Part shown: positions 33,014 to 41,694 of the stretch, piece after piece
How positions within the stretch are numbered: position 1 is the stretch's first letter
How the letters are laid out: the number at the start of each line of letters is the position of its first letter
DNA from: Thioclava electrotropha
GTDB taxonomy: Bacteria; Pseudomonadota; Alphaproteobacteria; Rhodobacterales; Rhodobacteraceae
Length of the DNA: 64,000 nucleotides
Direction of reading: 5' to 3'
Assembly (NCBI RefSeq): GCF_002085925.2
Contig: NZ_CP053562.1
Coordinates: 1,964,001 to 2,028,000, forward strand
The notes under the pieces: generated by a model
Databases searched by the model: none
The model's input: the letters and a program-made list of their open reading frames with translations, nothing else
Told to the model about the DNA's origin: nothing
Program-made: the position numbers and the translations under genes

Positions 33014-34146
33014 AAACGACGAAGCTCACCACCGTGACCCTTGAAAAAAGCACCGACGTCGCCCGGTTGCGCGATGTCGCGATGACATTGACCAGCGTGC
33101 TGCAGTTCAGCTCCTTCGAGCGCACAAGGACCGTCACAGCCGTCGTCGAACTCGGGCGCAACGCGATCGAGCATGGCCAGAAAGGCCGCGCGACCTTCTC
33201 GCTCACCGAGGCGGGGGGCAAACCGGCGCTCGGTCTTCTCGTGACCGATCAGGGTCGGGGCATCCCGAAGGAGAACCTTCAGCCCGATGGCGCGCCCTCC
33301 TCGGCGACGGGGATGGGCCTCGGCCTTCGCGGCGTACAGCGGATCGCCACGCGTTTCGATGTCCAGACCGGCCATGAGGGCACGCGCATCGATGCGGTTT
33401 TCCTGTCTTCGACCGTTCTGCCGGCGGGTGCCCAACTCGTCGACCAGGCGACCGAGGCGCTCGACGCCCTCAGCGCCAAGGATCCGACGGCGGCCCTTAA
33501 CGAGCAGAACCGCGAGCTGAGCGAGGAAATCACGGAACGCGACCTGCTGATGCAGGAGCTTCATCACCGCACGGGCAACAATCTGGCGCTCATTGCCGCG
33601 CTCATTCGCATGAGCAAGTCGCGGGCCAAACAGGATGAAACCCAACAGGTTCTGACCGAGCTCGAAGTCCGCGTCGGGGCGCTCTCCAAGGCCCACGAGC
33701 TGATGCAACGCGGAACCGACACCGGTAAGGTCGATCTGGCGGAGATGGCGGCGGAAGTCGCAAGGACGTCGGAGCGCGCCTTCAGCGGCGGAAGCCTCGA
33801 CGCCAATATCGAGGTGAGCTGCGCAGAGCTGCAACTCGACAGCAAGCTTGCGATCGACATCGGGCTCATCATCGGCGAACTCATTACCAATGCGTTCAAA
33901 TATGCTTTTGTCGGCAGGGATAGCGGGACCATCCGCGTCGATGTCTCCGGCGATGTGCACAGCGGTATCGCCTTGGTGGTGTCCGATAACGGCATCGGCT
34001 TGCCCTCGGATGCCGAGCGGCCGGAGCGGTCGAATTCTCTGGGTTGGCGATTGATCCGAACGCTGACCTTCCAGCACGACGCCACCCTGACCGTGGACGG
34101 TACGGATGGGCTGCGCGTGTGCATCGAGTTCCCCGCGCAGGCCTGA
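33010..34146 (+). CDS. Fusion of RsbT-like ATPase with HisKA_2-type histidine kinase
   Basis: 378 residues from a GTG that overlaps the previous stop. The first GHKL domain (about 1-135) has VELGRNAIEHGQ, DQGRGIP and MGLGLRGV, like RsbT. A short coiled coil (about 145-180) follows. The HisKA_2 phosphoacceptor is in QELHHRTGNNLALI (about 181-194). A second ATPase domain has GELITNAFKYAF and DNGIGLP. There is no sensor domain and no membrane segment. In alphaproteobacteria HisKA_2/HWE kinases often feed the PhyR general stress response. It is likely the stressosome output; no response regulator is encoded nearby. Confidence 0.9.
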   Translation: MKTTKLTTVTLEKSTDVARLRDVAMTLTSVLQFSSFERTRTVTAVVELGRNAIEHGQKGRATFSLTEAGGKPALGLLVTDQGRGIPKENLQPDGAPSSATGMGLGLRGVQRIATRFDVQTGHEGTRIDAVFLSSTVLPAGAQLVDQATEALDALSAKDPTAALNEQNRELSEEITERDLLMQELHHRTGNNLALIAALIRMSKSRAKQDETQQVLTELEVRVGALSKAHELMQRGTDTGKVDLAEMAAEVARTSERAFSGGSLDANIEVSCAELQLDSKLAIDIGLIIGELITNAFKYAFVGRDSGTIRVDVSGDVHSGIALVVSDNGIGLPSDAERPERSNSLGWRLIRTLTFQHDATLTVDGTDGLRVCIEFPAQA

Positions 34147-34308
34147 CAGTCGCGGCATGGCACAGGGATGCGCGCGGTGCAGAAGGGTGCACGGCGAAGG
34201 ACGCAGGAGCATGAGCCGCGCATGTGGGGCCCCGAGGGTCCGATTGCAGTCGCATTTTCAGGGATTGCGCACTTTCAGAGTGTTGATGTGTCGATCAACA
34301 AAGGAAAG

Positions 34309-34398
34309 TGGCGGAGAGACAGGGATTCGAACCCTGGGTCGGCTCTCACCGACAACGGTTTTCGAGACCGCCGCATTCGACCACTCTGCCACCTCTCC
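34309..34398 (-). tRNA. tRNA-Ser(CGA)
   Basis: A 90-nt class II tRNA. The acceptor stem GGAGAGG pairs with TCTCTCC, followed by discriminator G and an encoded CCA. The anticodon stem-loop is GCGGT-CTCGAAA-ACCGT, giving anticodon CGA for UCG codons. A long variable arm and a GGGTTCGAATCCC T-arm are present. Confidence 0.97.
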
Positions 34399-34507
34399 GC
34401 ATCAGGGGTCGTCTTGTAGGGCGGGATTTAGCCGCCCTCGCGCGCCCTTGCAACCCGTTTTTCGACGAAATTTTCAGATCTTTCGCAAAGCCGTCATAAT
34501 CGCTGCG

Positions 34508-35254
34508 TCAACGCATCCGCAGCGCCCCGTCGAGGCGGATGACTTCGCCGTTCAGATAGCTGCTCTGGACGATGAAACCGGCGAGTTTCGCGTATTCCGA
34601 CGGATCGCCGAGCCGTTTCGGGAAGGTCACTTCCGCGGCGAGACTGTCTTGCACCTCCTGCGGCAGACCCTTCATCATCGGCGTCGCGAAAATGCCCGGC
34701 GCGATGGCGCAGCAGCGCACGCCCTGACTCGCGAGATCGCGGGCCAGCGGCAGAGTCATCGCGACGATACCGCCCTTCGAGGCCGCATAGGCTGCCTGAC
34801 CCTTTTGCCCGTCGAAGGCGGCGATGGAGGCCGTGTTGACGATCACGCCGCGCTCGGGGCCGGGATTGCGGGCCATTTCGGCGGCGGCGAGGCGGGCGAC
34901 GTTGAAGCTGCCCACGAGGTTGATGTCGATCGTGCGCGCGAAGCTCTCGAGCCGGTGCGGACCCTCGCGGCCCACGACGCGCTCGCCGGTGGCGATGCCT
35001 GCGCAATTGACGGCGACGTCGATGCCACCCATCGCGCTCACAGCGGCGGCGATCCCGGCGGCGACGCTGTCCTCGGAGGTCACGTCGACCTCGGCGAAGG
35101 TCGCGCCGATCTCGGCGGCAAAGGCCTCGCCGCCGGCGCGGTCGCGGTCGAAGAGCGTCACCTGCGCCCCCGACTCAGCGAAGTGCCGGGCGGTCGCAGC
35201 CCCGAGACCCGAGGCGCCGCCGGTGATGACGGCACGAATTTCACTCAACTCCAT
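34508..35254 (-). CDS. HSD10-type SDR, probable 3-hydroxyacyl-CoA dehydrogenase
   Basis: 248 residues from the ATG at 35254. It is an SDR with TGGASGLG near residue 11 and catalytic YAASK. The segments GVRCCAIAPGIFATPMM and NGEVIRLDGALRM resemble the HSD17B10/type-2 3-hydroxyacyl-CoA dehydrogenase group, acting in fatty acid or branched-chain acyl-CoA oxidation. It stands alone, and a TetR-type palindrome lies 15 bases before the start. This suggests repression by an acyl-CoA-responsive regulator encoded elsewhere. Substrate inferred by family only. Confidence 0.82.
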   Translation of the reverse strand: MELSEIRAVITGGASGLGAATARHFAESGAQVTLFDRDRAGGEAFAAEIGATFAEVDVTSEDSVAAGIAAAVSAMGGIDVAVNCAGIATGERVVGREGPHRLESFARTIDINLVGSFNVARLAAAEMARNPGPERGVIVNTASIAAFDGQKGQAAYAASKGGIVAMTLPLARDLASQGVRCCAIAPGIFATPMMKGLPQEVQDSLAAEVTFPKRLGDPSEYAKLAGFIVQSSYLNGEVIRLDGALRMR

Positions 35255-35269
35255 GTGATCCTCCCTGGA

Positions 35270-35287
35270 AATGAACGTGTGTTCATT
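35270..35287. promoter_or_regulatory. TetR-type operator upstream of the HSD10-like gene
   Basis: AATGAAC-GTGT-GTTCATT is a perfect 7-4-7 palindrome between 15 and 33 bases before the start codon, so a bound repressor would block transcription or initiation. The form is typical of TetR-family sites. Confidence 0.6.
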
Positions 35288-35470
35288 AACCAAAGGAACC
35301 CCCGCTTTGTCCAGTCTTGCCAATGCATTTTGCGCCTGCAGCATTCGTCACTTCGATCACGTCTTGTGACACGTTCGGCAAAGCGCCGCTCATGCTTGGA
35401 ACCAACCGGATTGATTTCGCATTCAGGGGGCATAGGTCCGGGCAACGGATCTGATCCAAAACGTCTCAAC

Positions 35471-35485
35471 GGGGGATGAACCCCC
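35471..35485 (+). other. Small hairpin in the leader of the outer-membrane protein gene
   Basis: GGGGG-ATGAA-CCCCC, 5-bp stem, ends five bases before the AGGAGAGA ribosome-binding site. It may stabilise the abundant mRNA or modulate ribosome access. Confidence 0.4.
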
Positions 35486-35505
35486 AAGACAGGAGAGAGA
35501 GAAAC

Positions 35506-36099
35506 ATGAAACGTATCATCGTTACGTCGAGCATTCTGGCACTCGCTGGCTCCGCCGCAATGGCGGGCGGTTACACCACCCCGGCACCGGCCCCCGAGGT
35601 CACCCCGGCTCCGGTCGCAGTGGCGCCCGCACAGTTCAGCTGGGACGGCTTCTACGCCGGTGTTCAACTTGGCTACGGCAAAGCCAACGAGTCGATCGAC
35701 GGCGACGGCGTCGTCGGCGGTGCCCACGCTGGCTACCTATATGACTTCGGCAACTATGTCCTCGGTGGCGAACTGGCCTATAACGCTGCGAACATCGACG
35801 ACAGCAACTCCGGCGCGAAGGTCAAATCGATGACCGACCTCAAGATGATCGCCGGTGCGCCCTACAACAACATGCTGTTCTACGGCACGCTCGGTGCGTC
35901 CTATGTCGACGCCGAAGACGGTGCGGGCAACGGCTATTCCGACACCGTTCCGCTGGTTGGTATCGGCATGAAATATGCCATCAACCCGAAGTGGACCGTC
36001 GGGACCGAGCTCGACTATCGTGACGGCAACAACTTCGACGGCACCACCAACGATCTGAACACCACGACGCTGAACCTCACCGCGTCCTACAAGTTCTGA
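35506..36099 (+). CDS. Small outer-membrane beta-barrel protein (OmpA/porin-opacity-like)
   Basis: 197 residues from the ATG at 35506; the upstream ATG at 35476 lacks a ribosome-binding site, whereas AGGAGAGA precedes 35506. The signal peptide is cleaved after AAMAG. A Pro/Ala/Val-rich linker (about 23-42) follows. An eight-strand-like barrel beginning WDGFYAGVQLGYG and ending ASYKF with a terminal Phe completes it. Codon use is strongly biased, which suggests high expression. A strong terminator follows, so it is monocistronic. Function beyond structural or porin role is unknown. Confidence 0.85.
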   Translation: MKRIIVTSSILALAGSAAMAGGYTTPAPAPEVTPAPVAVAPAQFSWDGFYAGVQLGYGKANESIDGDGVVGGAHAGYLYDFGNYVLGGELAYNAANIDDSNSGAKVKSMTDLKMIAGAPYNNMLFYGTLGASYVDAEDGAGNGYSDTVPLVGIGMKYAINPKWTVGTELDYRDGNNFDGTTNDLNTTTLNLTASYKF

Positions 36100-36124
36100 T
36101 CTCGGGCGGTTCGTCTGATCTACG

Positions 36125-36152
36125 CGGGCGGGGGAAACCTCCGCCCGTTTTT
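36125..36152 (+). terminator. Rho-independent terminator after the outer-membrane protein gene
   Basis: Stem CGGGCGG / CCGCCCG around a GGGAAACCT loop, followed by TTTTT. Confidence 0.88.
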
Positions 36153-36199
36153 CTATGTGCGGGTGATGCCGCGGCGCGGCAAAATCGGGGCAGGGCGGC

Positions 36200-36808
36200 T
36201 CAATCCGGGGCGATCAGGCCGAGGCCCCGCAGATAGACGCCGATGCCGCTTTCCAACAGATCCTCGGGGGCGTAGGGCGAGCGATTTCCCTCACGCGCGT
36301 AGAGTTCCACCACGCCGTGGCTCATCGCCCAGACATGCGCTGCGACCATCGCGACGGGAGGGCGTTTTGTCGGCGGCACATGTTCCATCAGGGCCCGCGT
36401 CGCGCGTTCCATCGCGGTGCTCGATTTACTCGCCACCGCTGCAAGGTCGGGCGAGCGGTTGGGCGAGATGCCGCTTTCGAACATCGCCATGTAGTGACCC
36501 GGATATTTCCGGGCGAAAGCCAGATAGGCCCGGCCCACCGCAGAGAACGCCGCGAGTGCCGAAGGCTTCCCACCGTTCCATGCATGATCCAGAAGATCGC
36601 CGAAAATCAGATAGCCCTGACGCGCGCATTCCGCGATCAGGTCCTCGCGCCCCTCGAAATGGCGATAGACCGCAGCCGGGGTCACGCCTGCGCGTTTCGC
36701 CGCCTCCGAGAGCGTGAACCCGGTTGGGCCCTTCTCCTCGATCAGCTCCAGCGCGGAGGCTACGAGCGCCTGACGCAGATTGCCGTGATGATAGCCTTGC
36801 TTAGACAT
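36200..36808 (-). CDS. TetR/AcrR-family regulator
   Basis: 202 residues. The helix-turn-helix begins [22 protein letters not shown] and continues [21 protein letters not shown], the pattern of the TetR subgroup with a WHG-type C-terminal domain. It overlaps the upstream ppk2 gene by 8 bp and is therefore co-transcribed with it. Its target may be the HSD10-like gene palindrome or its own promoter, but nothing in the sequence decides this. Confidence 0.88.
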   Translation of the reverse strand: MSKQGYHHGNLRQALVASALELIEEKGPTGFTLSEAAKRAGVTPAAVYRHFEGREDLIAECARQGYLIFGDLLDHAWNGGKPSALAAFSAVGRAYLAFARKYPGHYMAMFESGISPNRSPDLAAVASKSSTAMERATRALMEHVPPTKRPPVAMVAAHVWAMSHGVVELYAREGNRSPYAPEDLLESGIGVYLRGLGLIAPD

Positions 36809-37697
36809 TCAGAACGTCGATGCCGCCGCAGATTTTTTCGTCGATCTCGCCAATCGCCTCGGGGTCCTTATGCGCGTAATCGACGGCGTTCAGCACCGTC
36901 TGGATCGCGGCGATCCGGGCGCGTTTCTTGTCGTCCGAACGGATCACGGTCCAGGGTGCATGGTCGGTGTCGGAACGCTCTAGCGTCTCTTGGATCGCCT
37001 CGGAATAGGCGTCCCAGCGCTTGAGCCCCTCGACGTCGATCCAGCTCAGTTTCCACTGCTTGAGCGGGTCCTTCTCGCGCTTGAGGAAGCGGCGCAGCTG
37101 TTCGGCGCGGTCCACGTTCAGCCAGAGCTTCACGAGGATGACCCCGTCATCCACCAGCATCTTCTCGAAATCGGGGAGCTGGTAAAAGAAATGCTCGCGC
37201 TGCTCGGGCGTGCAGAAATCGAAGACATGCTCGACCACGCCGCGGTTATACCAGCTCCGGTCGAACATCGCGATCTGGCCCGCCGCGGGTAGCCAGTCGA
37301 TATAGCGCTGGAAATACCATTGCGTGGCTTCGGTCTCGGTGGGTTTGGGCAGCGCCACGACATAGGCCGAGCGCGGGTTCAGGTTCTGCCGCATCCGCCC
37401 GATCGTGCCGCCTTTGCCCGCCGCGTCGCGCCCCTCGAAGATCACCGCGATCCGCTTGCCGGTTTCCTTGGCGTCCCAGAACATCTTGACCAGCTCGACC
37501 TGAAGCGCATCCATCTGGCGGTCGTATTTCTTGCGCTTCATCTCCTCGTCATAGGGGTAGGAGGGCGAGAGCATGTCATCCTTGCCCGCCTCCTCGATCG
37601 CCTCGCGCACGGCATCGGGCGCTTCGTCTTCAAGGTAGCGGGTGATTTCGCCCACGAAGGGGATGTCGAACGGCGGGTCGCTCTTGTCCTTGGCCAT
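36801..37697 (-). CDS. ppk2: Polyphosphate kinase 2
   Basis: 298 residues, the length of a single-domain class I PPK2. Walker A is GRDAAGKGG (89-97), the lid module [20 protein letters not shown] follows, and Walker B is FDRSWYNR near 145. PPK2 enzymes transfer phosphate between polyphosphate and ADP or GDP. It is the first gene of a two-gene unit with the TetR regulator. Polyphosphate metabolism fits the storage theme of the phasin gene but is not linked to it in position. Confidence 0.95.
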   Translation of the reverse strand: MAKDKSDPPFDIPFVGEITRYLEDEAPDAVREAIEEAGKDDMLSPSYPYDEEMKRKKYDRQMDALQVELVKMFWDAKETGKRIAVIFEGRDAAGKGGTIGRMRQNLNPRSAYVVALPKPTETEATQWYFQRYIDWLPAAGQIAMFDRSWYNRGVVEHVFDFCTPEQREHFFYQLPDFEKMLVDDGVILVKLWLNVDRAEQLRRFLKREKDPLKQWKLSWIDVEGLKRWDAYSEAIQETLERSDTDHAPWTVIRSDDKKRARIAAIQTVLNAVDYAHKDPEAIGEIDEKICGGIDVLNV

Positions 37698-37832
37698 GAT
37701 CTGCCTTTTGTCGTTTCACGGCAGTATGCTGTGCGGGCAGGGGCGGTGCAAGCGGCGCCGCATCCGCAAGGGGCGGCGACCGCGCGTCTGTGATCTGCGT
37801 GCAAAGCCGGAGGCCGGGCGCTCAGGCGTCCC

Positions 37833-38816
37833 TCATTCCGCCGCCGGGCGCATCGGGATCGAATAGCCCGCGCGCTCGGCCACACGATCTACCGCAGCGA
37901 CCGTCTGCTGCAGCGCGACATGCGGAACCATATGGCCGATCCCGTCGAGCGAGATCAGCTCCGCTCCCGGCACCTCGTTTGTGAACGGCACCGCGTGGAT
38001 CTGCTCGCCTACGATGGTGTCGGCCGTGCCATGAACCGAGACCACCGGCAGGTCGAGATCGGGGTAATGCGGGATCATCGCCTGAATTTCCGACTTCAGG
38101 CTGGCGCGCTGACGGGCATTCACCCGCATCGTCTGCACCCGCAGCGTCATGCCGGGGCCGAACCAGTGCAGATAGCCGATGGGCATCTCCTGCGGCGTGA
38201 AAACGCTCTCGACCTCGGAGCGGATGATCGCAGGCGGGGTCCAAGCCGAGATCAGCGGCACGACAACCGCCTGACCCAGCGGCGGCGAGGTTATCTCATA
38301 GAGAAGCGGCAGCCCGCTATCCCAGCTATGCGAGGGCGCAGAGACCGGCACCAGCCCCGAGAGCGTGTCGGGCTGATACACCGCCCATGCAATCGCCACC
38401 GCGCCACCATAGGAATGGCCGAGCACGATAGGATCGTCCGCGCCCGCCACCTTGGTCGCTTTCTGCAGCAGCTTGGCCTGATTTTCGATCGTGTCCTGAT
38501 CGACGGGCAGCGGGTCGGAATAGCCAAACCCCGGACGGTCGGGCACGAAAACGCGATAGCGTTTCGCCAGTTCCGGGGCGAGATCGAAGGTCAGATCGCG
38601 GGCCGAGCCCGACGCGCCGTGGATCAACACCACCGCCGGGCCGTGATCGCCCTTGATGACCATATGAACGCGCTGGTCGCCGACATCGACGAAGATGCCG
38701 TTGGGGGGATAGCGCTGCTCCGCCATGCGGGCCCGCCAGATCTCCAACCCCCAAGTCGCGCCGCTCAGGATGAGCAGCAACACGACAAGGCTAGTTACCA
38801 ATCTCGGCCAGATCAT
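37833..38816 (-). CDS. Membrane-anchored alpha/beta hydrolase
   Basis: 327 residues. One N-terminal hydrophobic segment (about 5-24) probably anchors it or acts as a signal. The alpha/beta hydrolase core has oxyanion HGASGSARD near 82, nucleophile Ser in GHSYGG near 156, acid Asp in HGTADTIVG and catalytic His in GIGHMVPH. The substrate is unknown; esters or epoxides are possible. The first 26 bases lie within the 3' end of metA in another frame, so it is likely translated from the metA transcript. Confidence 0.85.
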   Translation of the reverse strand: MIWPRLVTSLVVLLLILSGATWGLEIWRARMAEQRYPPNGIFVDVGDQRVHMVIKGDHGPAVVLIHGASGSARDLTFDLAPELAKRYRVFVPDRPGFGYSDPLPVDQDTIENQAKLLQKATKVAGADDPIVLGHSYGGAVAIAWAVYQPDTLSGLVPVSAPSHSWDSGLPLLYEITSPPLGQAVVVPLISAWTPPAIIRSEVESVFTPQEMPIGYLHWFGPGMTLRVQTMRVNARQRASLKSEIQAMIPHYPDLDLPVVSVHGTADTIVGEQIHAVPFTNEVPGAELISLDGIGHMVPHVALQQTVAAVDRVAERAGYSIPMRPAAE

Positions 38817-39711
38817 ACGGCGTTTCCTGATAAATCTCGTTTATCCAGTTGCCGTAAAGCAGGTGGGCATGGCTTTTCCACCTGTTGGTTGGCACCCGGC
38901 TCGGGTCGTTCTCAGGATAGTAATTCGCGGGGACGTTGATTGGTTTCCCCGACGCGACGTCACGATCGTATTCTTCTTTCAGCGTGCCGCTGTCATATTC
39001 GAGATGGTTGAAGATATAGAGCGCGCGATGGGCACGATCTTCGACCAGGCAGGGCCCGGTTTCGTCGGAATGGATCAGCGTCACCAGCCCCGCCGCTTCC
39101 AGCTCGTCGCGCCGCATCTCGGTCCAGCGGCTGACCGGGATCAGCAGATCGTCCGAGAAGCCCCGCAGATAGGGCGAGGCGGGCGCGCAATTGCGATGCC
39201 GGAAGCAGCCGAACGCCTTGTGATCGAGCATATGCTTGTTCACGCCATGGAAGTAATAGGCCATCGCCATGCCGCCCCAGCACACGCCGAAGGTGGAGAA
39301 GACATGGGTCTGGGTCCAGTCGAAGATCCGCTTGAGCTCTTCCCAGTAAGTCACTTCCTCGAAAGGCAAATGTTCGATCGGAGCGCCGGTGATGATCAGC
39401 CCGTCGAACTTCTCGCCGGTGGCTTCGACCTCCTCGAACGGACGGTAGAATTCTTCCATATGCGCGGCGGCGGTGTTCTTCGTCTGGTGCTCGCTCATGC
39501 GGATCAGTTGGAAGTCGATCTGCAGAGGCGTCGCACCGATCAGCCGGGCGAACTGGTTCTCGGTCTGGATTTTCTTCGGCATGAGGTTGAGAAGGCCGAT
39601 CCGGATGGGGCGGATTTCCTGCCGGGATGCCCGTTCGGGCGACATCACCATCACGCCTTCCCGCGACAGGATGTCGAAGGCGGGGAGGTTTTCAGGCAAC
39701 TTGATCGGCAT
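38791..39711 (-). CDS. metAA: Homoserine O-acetyltransferase (MetA family, acetyl-CoA type)
   Basis: 306 residues. The catalytic triad of the family is visible: Cys144 in FGVCWGG, His236 and Glu238 in FNHLEYD. The acyl-donor position, Gly111 in succinyl-CoA-using E. coli MetA and Glu in acetyl-CoA-using enzymes, is Glu113 in GAPIE, so acetyl-CoA is the predicted donor. It acylates homoserine in methionine synthesis. The start at 39711 follows a short leader with a hairpin at 39749-39771. I see no SAM-II riboswitch consensus. Confidence 0.95.
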   Translation of the reverse strand: MPIKLPENLPAFDILSREGVMVMSPERASRQEIRPIRIGLLNLMPKKIQTENQFARLIGATPLQIDFQLIRMSEHQTKNTAAAHMEEFYRPFEEVEATGEKFDGLIITGAPIEHLPFEEVTYWEELKRIFDWTQTHVFSTFGVCWGGMAMAYYFHGVNKHMLDHKAFGCFRHRNCAPASPYLRGFSDDLLIPVSRWTEMRRDELEAAGLVTLIHSDETGPCLVEDRAHRALYIFNHLEYDSGTLKEEYDRDVASGKPINVPANYYPENDPSRVPTNRWKSHAHLLYGNWINEIYQETPYDLAEIGN

Positions 39712-39748
39712 GTTTTCTCAGTCTCTTACAGGGTGAAGTTAAAGCGAT

Positions 39749-39771
39749 GCGTGAAGTGTCCAGACTCACGC
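39749..39771 (-). other. Hairpin in the metA leader
   Basis: GCGTGA / TCACGC, 6-bp stem with an 11-base loop, overlapping the stop codon of the upstream ATPase gene. It could attenuate read-through or influence metA translation. It does not match the SAM-II or SAM/SAH riboswitch patterns I know. Confidence 0.35.
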
Positions 39772-40620
39772 GGGCAAAGCATCAGCGATCAGCGATGTAA
39801 AATCTTTTGCATCGCGGACAAGGTAGAGATCTTCGGCGCGGATCGTCACACCCCAGCTTTTCGCCATCGCCGCATAGCGCGGCTGACGATGCGCCAGCGC
39901 CTGCGCATAGGTCCAGCGCACGAAATCGTCGGGGTCGACCTGCGCCTCCGCCACGCCTTTCAGCGCGCGATATTCGGCCCATTTCGCGGCCAGAAACTCG
40001 GGCTGATAATACATCGGCTTCGGCGCACGCGAGAAGCGGTTGATCAGCTCCTCGGTATGGGCCTCAGAGCCCTCAATCCAGACCATCAGCAGGTTTTGCG
40101 ACAGCGCGGTCAGGATTGGATCCTCGGGATCGTCGGGGTCCACGACCTCGCAGATCGAGCCGCCGGAATCGCACAGGAAATTCTCGATCCCGTAGATCTG
40201 CTTCGCGCGGTCGATGAAATGCGCCGTATCCAGCAGCGCCGCCATCTCCGCCGTGCGGTGCTGGCTCTGCCGTTCCAGATATTCCTCGAAGGGCAGCCCG
40301 CCCTTGGCCGGATCGCCCGGCTTGCCAAGATAGGTCGAGAGCGGCGCGAGGTTCTCAAACGTGATGTTCGACGCGATATAGACCGAATCCGATAGCAGAA
40401 GTTCCGCCAAAAACGGGTTCTTCATTGCCTCGCGCTTGAAGTTGTCGGCGATATATTCGCCCATGTAGCGCGTGCCGATCCGGTAATCGACGGAGTAGTG
40501 GAACCAGCCCTCGTCGCGCAGCAGGTTCGCAGCCCAGGTCTTGCCGAGGCCGGACATGCCGAACAGCGCAACCTTCCTCGATTTGGCGGCCAGCCACTCG
40601 GCGCGATTGGAATAGATCAT
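39766..40620 (-). CDS. P-loop ATPase of unknown function
   Basis: 284 residues from the ATG at 40620. A Walker A motif GMSGLGKT lies near residues 21-28, with a following WAANLLRDEGWFHYSVDYRIG. The middle part has a DSGGSICEVVDPDD segment like a Walker B-type acidic site. The remainder is helical. It resembles nucleotide-binding proteins conserved next to metA in this order, but no biochemical role can be given. No signal peptide, so cytoplasmic. Confidence 0.8.
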   Translation of the reverse strand: MIYSNRAEWLAAKSRKVALFGMSGLGKTWAANLLRDEGWFHYSVDYRIGTRYMGEYIADNFKREAMKNPFLAELLLSDSVYIASNITFENLAPLSTYLGKPGDPAKGGLPFEEYLERQSQHRTAEMAALLDTAHFIDRAKQIYGIENFLCDSGGSICEVVDPDDPEDPILTALSQNLLMVWIEGSEAHTEELINRFSRAPKPMYYQPEFLAAKWAEYRALKGVAEAQVDPDDFVRWTYAQALAHRQPRYAAMAKSWGVTIRAEDLYLVRDAKDFTSLIADALPA

Positions 40621-40670
40621 GTGGTCCCCATTGGTCTTTCGCCCCGGTGTAGCCCGGCAAGGCGCGCGCG

Positions 40671-41576
40671 TCACGGGGTTTTGGGACGGCGGTTCAGGAT
40701 CATCAGGCCAAGGGCGAGGATCGCGAAGCCCAAGGCCTCCGCCCAGCCGAGACGCTCGCCATAGACCGCCCAGCCCGCGAGGATCGCGACGGGCGGGATC
40801 AGGAGGGTGACGAGGGCGAGGTTGGCCGCCCCCGCCAGCGCGAGAATGCGGTAATAGAGCAGGTAGGCCAGCGCCGAACAGCCAAAGCCGAGCCAGAGCA
40901 TCGCGATCCAGACCGAGGGCGCGTAGTCGAAGCTCGGCATCCCTTCGGTGAAAAGCAGGATCGGCAGGGTCCAGATCGCGCCGCCGGTGAGCATCCCGGC
41001 CGCTGCAACTTCGGGTCGTAACCCCTTGATCGCAAATCGTGCATAGGCCCCGGCGAAGCCGTAGCTCAGCGCCGCGCCGAGCACGGCAACTTGGCCGGCA
41101 GAGGTCAGATCGAACCCTTTCAGCGCATCCGGCCCGATCGCCACCACGACGCCCGCGAAGCCGACCGCGATGCCGGTGGCCTTGCGCGCGCTCAGCCGCT
41201 CGTCGGTAAAGACAACGGCCGCGACGAGCGCCCCGAAGATCGCGGTCGAGGCGTTCAGGATCGAGGCCAGCCCGCTATCGATATGCTTCTGCCCCCAAAC
41301 GATGAGCGAGAAGGGAATGGCGTTGTTCAGCAGCCCCATGATCAGGAAATGCCCGAGATAGATCGGGCGCCGTGGCACCGGCAGGCGGCGCAGCGCGACA
41401 TAGGCCCAGATCAGCGCCGCTCCTGAAGCCACGCGCAGGAAGACCACGGTAAAGACGCCCGCACCCTCTAGGGCCGCGCGGTTCGACAGGAAGGACGAAC
41501 CCCAGATCAGCGCCAGCGTCGTGAGCAGCGCCCAGGCAAGCGGGGTGAGGGATAAAGGGGCGGGTGCGTGTTTCAT
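40671..41576 (-). CDS. DMT-superfamily transporter (EamA type)
   Basis: 301 residues with about ten hydrophobic segments arranged as two EamA repeats (about 10-140 and 155-290). WGSSFLSNRAALEG near the start and the repeated LLIPPVAILAGWAVYGERLG are typical. Members export amino acids or other metabolites. It ends 50 bases before the ATPase gene upstream of metA and could be co-transcribed with it. Confidence 0.9.
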   Translation of the reverse strand: MKHAPAPLSLTPLAWALLTTLALIWGSSFLSNRAALEGAGVFTVVFLRVASGAALIWAYVALRRLPVPRRPIYLGHFLIMGLLNNAIPFSLIVWGQKHIDSGLASILNASTAIFGALVAAVVFTDERLSARKATGIAVGFAGVVVAIGPDALKGFDLTSAGQVAVLGAALSYGFAGAYARFAIKGLRPEVAAAGMLTGGAIWTLPILLFTEGMPSFDYAPSVWIAMLWLGFGCSALAYLLYYRILALAGAANLALVTLLIPPVAILAGWAVYGERLGWAEALGFAILALGLMILNRRPKTP

Positions 41577-41644
41577 CGCTTCGATCTAGCGGGCGACGGC
41601 GACACGCACCACCCGGAACTTGCGGCATTGCCGAGGTCCAAAGA

Positions 41645-41671
41645 AAAAGCCCCGCACGAAGCGGGGCTTTT
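41645..41671 (-). terminator. Terminator of the FadL-like gene
   Basis: AAAAGCCCCGC-ACGAA-GCGGGGCTTTT, an 11-bp stem with A/T flanks on both sides. It works on the minus strand after the FadL-like gene and could also act on the plus strand. Confidence 0.9.
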
Positions 41672-41694
41672 GTAATAAGATCAGAGGCTTGCGA

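Noticed and set aside
34281..34298. GTTGAT / ATCAAC hairpin next to tRNA-Ser, first read as an FNR box or terminator
   Set aside because: The half-sites are six bases apart instead of four, and there is no T tail in the tRNA direction, so neither reading holds well.
35398..35430. EcfG-type promoter (GGAAC-N16/17-CGTT) before the outer-membrane protein gene
   Set aside because: The GGAAC half is present, but the second half reads CATT at N17, not CGTT, so the match is too weak to call.
39712..39771. SAM-II riboswitch before metA
   Set aside because: The conserved pseudoknot and TTAAAC-type core are not visible; only a short hairpin is present.
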